A stretch of 15,626 nucleotides of DNA, taken from contig CAAFZG010000005.1 of the NCBI GenBank assembly GCA_900767505.1, positions 1 through 15,626 of the forward strand, given 5' to 3'. This document shows, one piece after another, positions 13,782-15,626 of this stretch. Every line of letters begins with the position of its first letter. Position 1 is the stretch's first letter. A program made the position numbers and the translations under genes. The notes beneath the pieces were generated by a model. The model did not search any database. It was not told the origin of the DNA and was given only the letters and a program-made list of their open reading frames with translations. The DNA comes from Methanomassiliicoccales archaeon (lineage in GTDB: Archaea > Thermoplasmatota > Thermoplasmata > Methanomassiliicoccales > Methanomethylophilaceae).

Positions 13782-14713
13782 TGGCACTACTCAACGTCTT
13801 GACGGATGTGAAACTGTGGGTCGCCGCTGGTATAGTCCTCGGACTGCTGCTAGGTTTCGACAACCCGAATGCGGCGACGATGCTGATGTTCGTCCTTATC
13901 GCCCAGATGACGGTATCCTTAGACGGGATATCGTTCGTCAAAAGCGATTTCAAGACCTATGACAGGAAGATCCTCGGCTGCATCATCGCATGTTTAGGCA
14001 TCAACACGGCAGTGACCCTGCTCACGGGACTCCTGTTCATCGACAACACCCAGCTCTGGTACGGGTGGGTCATGCTCTCATCCGTCCCCTGTGCGGTCTC
14101 CGTCGTCGTGGCATCGCTTGCCATGAAGGGAGATGCCAAGATGTCTGTTCTCGGATTGATCGGGATCTACGTCGTCGCCATCGCCATGACCCCGCTCATC
14201 ACACATCTCACGATAGGGGATGCCGTCAATCCTATGGAGATCATGAGGTACATCCTGCTGTTCATCCTGGTTCCGTTCATCCTCTCCATACCTGTGAAGA
14301 GGCTCCACCTCGGACATGTTCCCAAGAGCATCTTCATCAACGCCATGATGCTCCTCCTGGTGTTCATCGGACTCGGGTCCAGAAGGGATTACATCCTGGA
14401 CCAGCCCGACCTGATCCTATGGGTTCTCCTTGCGTGTGCTGTGAGGATCTTTGCAATCGGATTCGTCTGTGCATATACATTCCAAAAGATGAAAATCGAA
14501 AGAGAGACCGGGATCGTGTATATGGTCATGGCAGTATGGAAGAACAGCGGAATGTCGGTATCGTTGACCATGGCATTGTTCGGGACGATATACCCCAGTG
14601 CCGTTCTCCCTTGTATCGCGTCACTTGTTGTCGAATCCGTCTGGTTCGCCGTTATGACCGGCTTGATGGACAGGATTTGGCCCGTGAAAGAACAGTTACC
14701 GCTCGAGTCGTAA
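13781..14713 (+). CDS. Bile acid:sodium symporter-like (BASS/SBF family) membrane transporter
   Basis: The 310-residue protein is almost entirely hydrophobic, with about ten membrane segments near residues 10-27, 31-48, 64-85, 92-112, 119-140, 150-168, 182-199, 208-232, 245-266 and 270-295. VPCAVSVVVASLAMKGDA in TM4 and the following loop correspond to the family's conserved crossing region. AVWKNSGMSVSLTMALFG near the end matches the second conserved section (usually QN-G-A-A). The family moves organic anions together with Na+ across the cytoplasmic membrane; in archaea the real substrate is mostly unknown and need not be a bile acid. Distant alternatives are AEC-type or other 10-TM carriers. 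It is alone on its transcript as far as can be seen, with a TATA box in the 47-bp gap after the XPD gene and a G/C hairpin after its TAA. Confidence 0.8.
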   Translation: MALLNVLTDVKLWVAAGIVLGLLLGFDNPNAATMLMFVLIAQMTVSLDGISFVKSDFKTYDRKILGCIIACLGINTAVTLLTGLLFIDNTQLWYGWVMLSSVPCAVSVVVASLAMKGDAKMSVLGLIGIYVVAIAMTPLITHLTIGDAVNPMEIMRYILLFILVPFILSIPVKRLHLGHVPKSIFINAMMLLLVFIGLGSRRDYILDQPDLILWVLLACAVRIFAIGFVCAYTFQKMKIERETGIVYMVMAVWKNSGMSVSLTMALFGTIYPSAVLPCIASLVVESVWFAVMTGLMDRIWPVKEQLPLES

Positions 14714-14721
14714 TCAGGCAA

Positions 14722-14741
14722 GGGGGGGGTGTTTAACCCCC
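14722..14741 (+). terminator. G-tract/C-tract hairpin after the symporter gene
   Basis: A run of eight G (14722-14729) is followed by TGTTTAA and CCCCC (14737-14741), giving a 5-bp or longer G:C stem with a 7-nt loop 8 nt after the TAA. No T-run follows. It may stop or stabilise the transcript 3' end. Confidence 0.35.
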
Positions 14742-14815
14742 TCCTGAACAGATACCTCCGAATAATAATATGTTCCGGAGAAACGTGTTTTCAATTGGAC
14801 TGACAGCAGAAGTAA

Positions 14816-14915
14816 CAATTCGACATGGTACAGCTACGATTCATCCAACTACATAGGTGATCGTAACCCTGCATATGAACGCTGAGTTGGATGTAATAAT
14901 CGAAATGCCGAATTG
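14816..14915. repeat. Nested inverted repeat (long imperfect hairpin)
   Basis: Four arms nest around a common centre near 14867. CAATTCGACAT (14816-14826) pairs with ATGCCGAATTG (14905-14915), 10 of 11. CGATT (14837-14841) pairs with AATCG (14898-14902). CATCCAACT (14842-14850) pairs perfectly with AGTTGGATG (14885-14893). CATA (14852-14855) pairs with TATG (14875-14878). Together this gives about 28 pairs in 100 nt with unequal bulges. It could be a structured RNA or part of the insertion-sequence end. Confidence 0.55.
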
Positions 14916-15005
14916 GGTGGTAATGGTTCGATGGGCTTCCGCAGATATAGCTTAGGGTCTGATACGAAATAAATGTTGAAATAGCACTTATGTATCCTTT
15001 ATAAC

Positions 15006-15626
15006 ATGACAAGGTCCAGAGGGAGTATCCTGGATGATGGAATGAAGGACATCATAGGCGTGATGATGCCGATTTTGAATGAGCATCAGCGTAGGATATT
15101 TCTGTCCGCCATAGCTGAGAATCTGGGCTGGGGGTCCTCGACCGACATTGCCGAACTCACGGGCATAAGCATGCAAACTCTCACCAGGGGAAGAAAGGAG
15201 ATCGCATCTCTCGAACGCGACCCCACGGCCCGTCCGTCATCGGACGGGACGGAGAGGATACGGAGTCCCGGCGGAGGACGCAAATCCAAGGTGGATCAGA
15301 ATCCGGAGATACGCGACAGGATCCTATCGATCTTGGACGGAAACATCATCGGAGACCCCATGAGCCCCATAACATGGACCGTGAAGAGTACAAGGACGAT
15401 CTCCGACGAGCTTCGGAATCAAGGGTATGATATCAGCTATCGTATCGTCAACGAGGTCTTGAAGAGCGAAGGATTCAGTCTGCAGCAGAACAAGAAGTAT
15501 GTACAGACCGGGGATCCTGGTCCCGATAGGGACCAGCAATTCCAATTCATCAAGACAGAATGCGAACTGATGGAATCCATCTCGTGCCCCGTGATCTCCG
15601 TCGATACCAAGAAGAAGGAACTCGTG
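15006..15626 (+). CDS. ISAzo13-family transposase, 3' truncated by the window
   Basis: The frame is open from the ATG at 15006 to the last base (207 codons). Residues 15-60 (ILNEHQRRIFLSAIAENLGW, then IAELTGISMQTLTRGRKEIA) form a helix-turn-helix-like DNA-binding part. GGGRKSK and the helical section ITWTVKSTRTISDELRNQGY (about 120-139) follow. SYRIVNEVLKSEGFSLQQNKK and DRDQQFQFIK are typical of the family. The final VISVDTKKKELV is the start of the ISAzo13 (Rhodopirellula-type, PF07592) catalytic domain, where the Asp in VDTK is expected to be the first of the DDE residues. The rest of the DDE domain is outside. It lies downstream of an A+T-rich structured gap. Nothing broken is visible so far. 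An upstream start is not favoured; TATA placement is unclear. Family confidence is high. Confidence 0.88.
   Translation, partial: MTRSRGSILDDGMKDIIGVMMPILNEHQRRIFLSAIAENLGWGSSTDIAELTGISMQTLTRGRKEIASLERDPTARPSSDGTERIRSPGGGRKSKVDQNPEIRDRILSILDGNIIGDPMSPITWTVKSTRTISDELRNQGYDISYRIVNEVLKSEGFSLQQNKKYVQTGDPGPDRDQQFQFIKTECELMESISCPVISVDTKKKELV

Larger units (their letters stand above)
14742..15626 (+). mobile_element. ISAzo13-type insertion sequence, left part only
   Basis: The window's end holds the first 207 codons of an ISAzo13-type transposase. The element's left end must lie in the A+T-rich 14742-15005 gap but cannot be placed, because the right end, needed to match terminal inverted repeats, is outside the window. 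The given start is only the limit set by the upstream hairpin. Confidence 0.5.

Noticed and set aside
14791..15012. 73-codon minus-strand frame in the gap before the transposase
   Set aside because: It is Cys/Tyr/Ser-rich with no promoter, ribosome site or family resemblance, and covers the nested inverted repeat.

Overview
The window looks archaeal and is most consistent with a Methanomassiliicoccales-type methanogen (class Thermoplasmata). This is an inference. The grounds are archaeal-style TATA-like boxes about 25-30 nt before many start codons, a zinc-ribbon XPD/Rad3-type helicase, many Sel1-repeat genes, moderately high G+C, and 13 of 13 complete genes ending in TGA or TAA and none in TAG. 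Amber avoidance is a habit of pyrrolysine-using methanogens. No rRNA or tRNA gene is visible.

Layout. (1) 1-2410, plus strand: the 3' part of a PfkB-type pyridoxal/pyridoxamine kinase that continues in frame into a GNAT acetyltransferase, then 1 bp later a YgiQ-family radical SAM protein. (2) 2411-2782: a 372-bp gap with a C10 tract, palindromes and a hairpin. (3) 2783-5281: three Sel1-repeat genes, the last on the minus strand and exactly tail-to-tail with the second. (4) 5398-6608: two charged, partly coiled-coil proteins of unknown function in a 2-bp-spaced operon. (5) 6562-9219, minus strand: a Upf1/Dna2-like SF1 helicase whose 3' end overlaps the coiled-coil gene by 47 bp, and upstream of it a small unknown protein. 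(6) 9220-9431: a repeat-rich A+T-rich control region in front of an AAA_14/DUF4143 ATPase (9432-10661) of visibly lower G+C, probably acquired. (7) 10714-11595: a trypsin-like serine protease with an intact triad and no signal peptide. (8) 11655-13733: an XPD/DinG-type SF2 helicase with Fe-S cysteines and an extra N-terminal zinc ribbon. (9) 13781-14713: a bile-acid:sodium-symporter-like membrane protein. (10) 14714-15626: a structured A+T-rich gap and the start of an ISAzo13-type transposase that runs off the window.

Most genes seem to have their own promoter and to be read from leaderless mRNAs. Only 1-2410 and 5398-6608 look like operons. The Sel1/coiled-coil/helicase block is the part least explained by known pathways. 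Its grouping may or may not be functional. I found no CRISPR array and no clear known defence operon.
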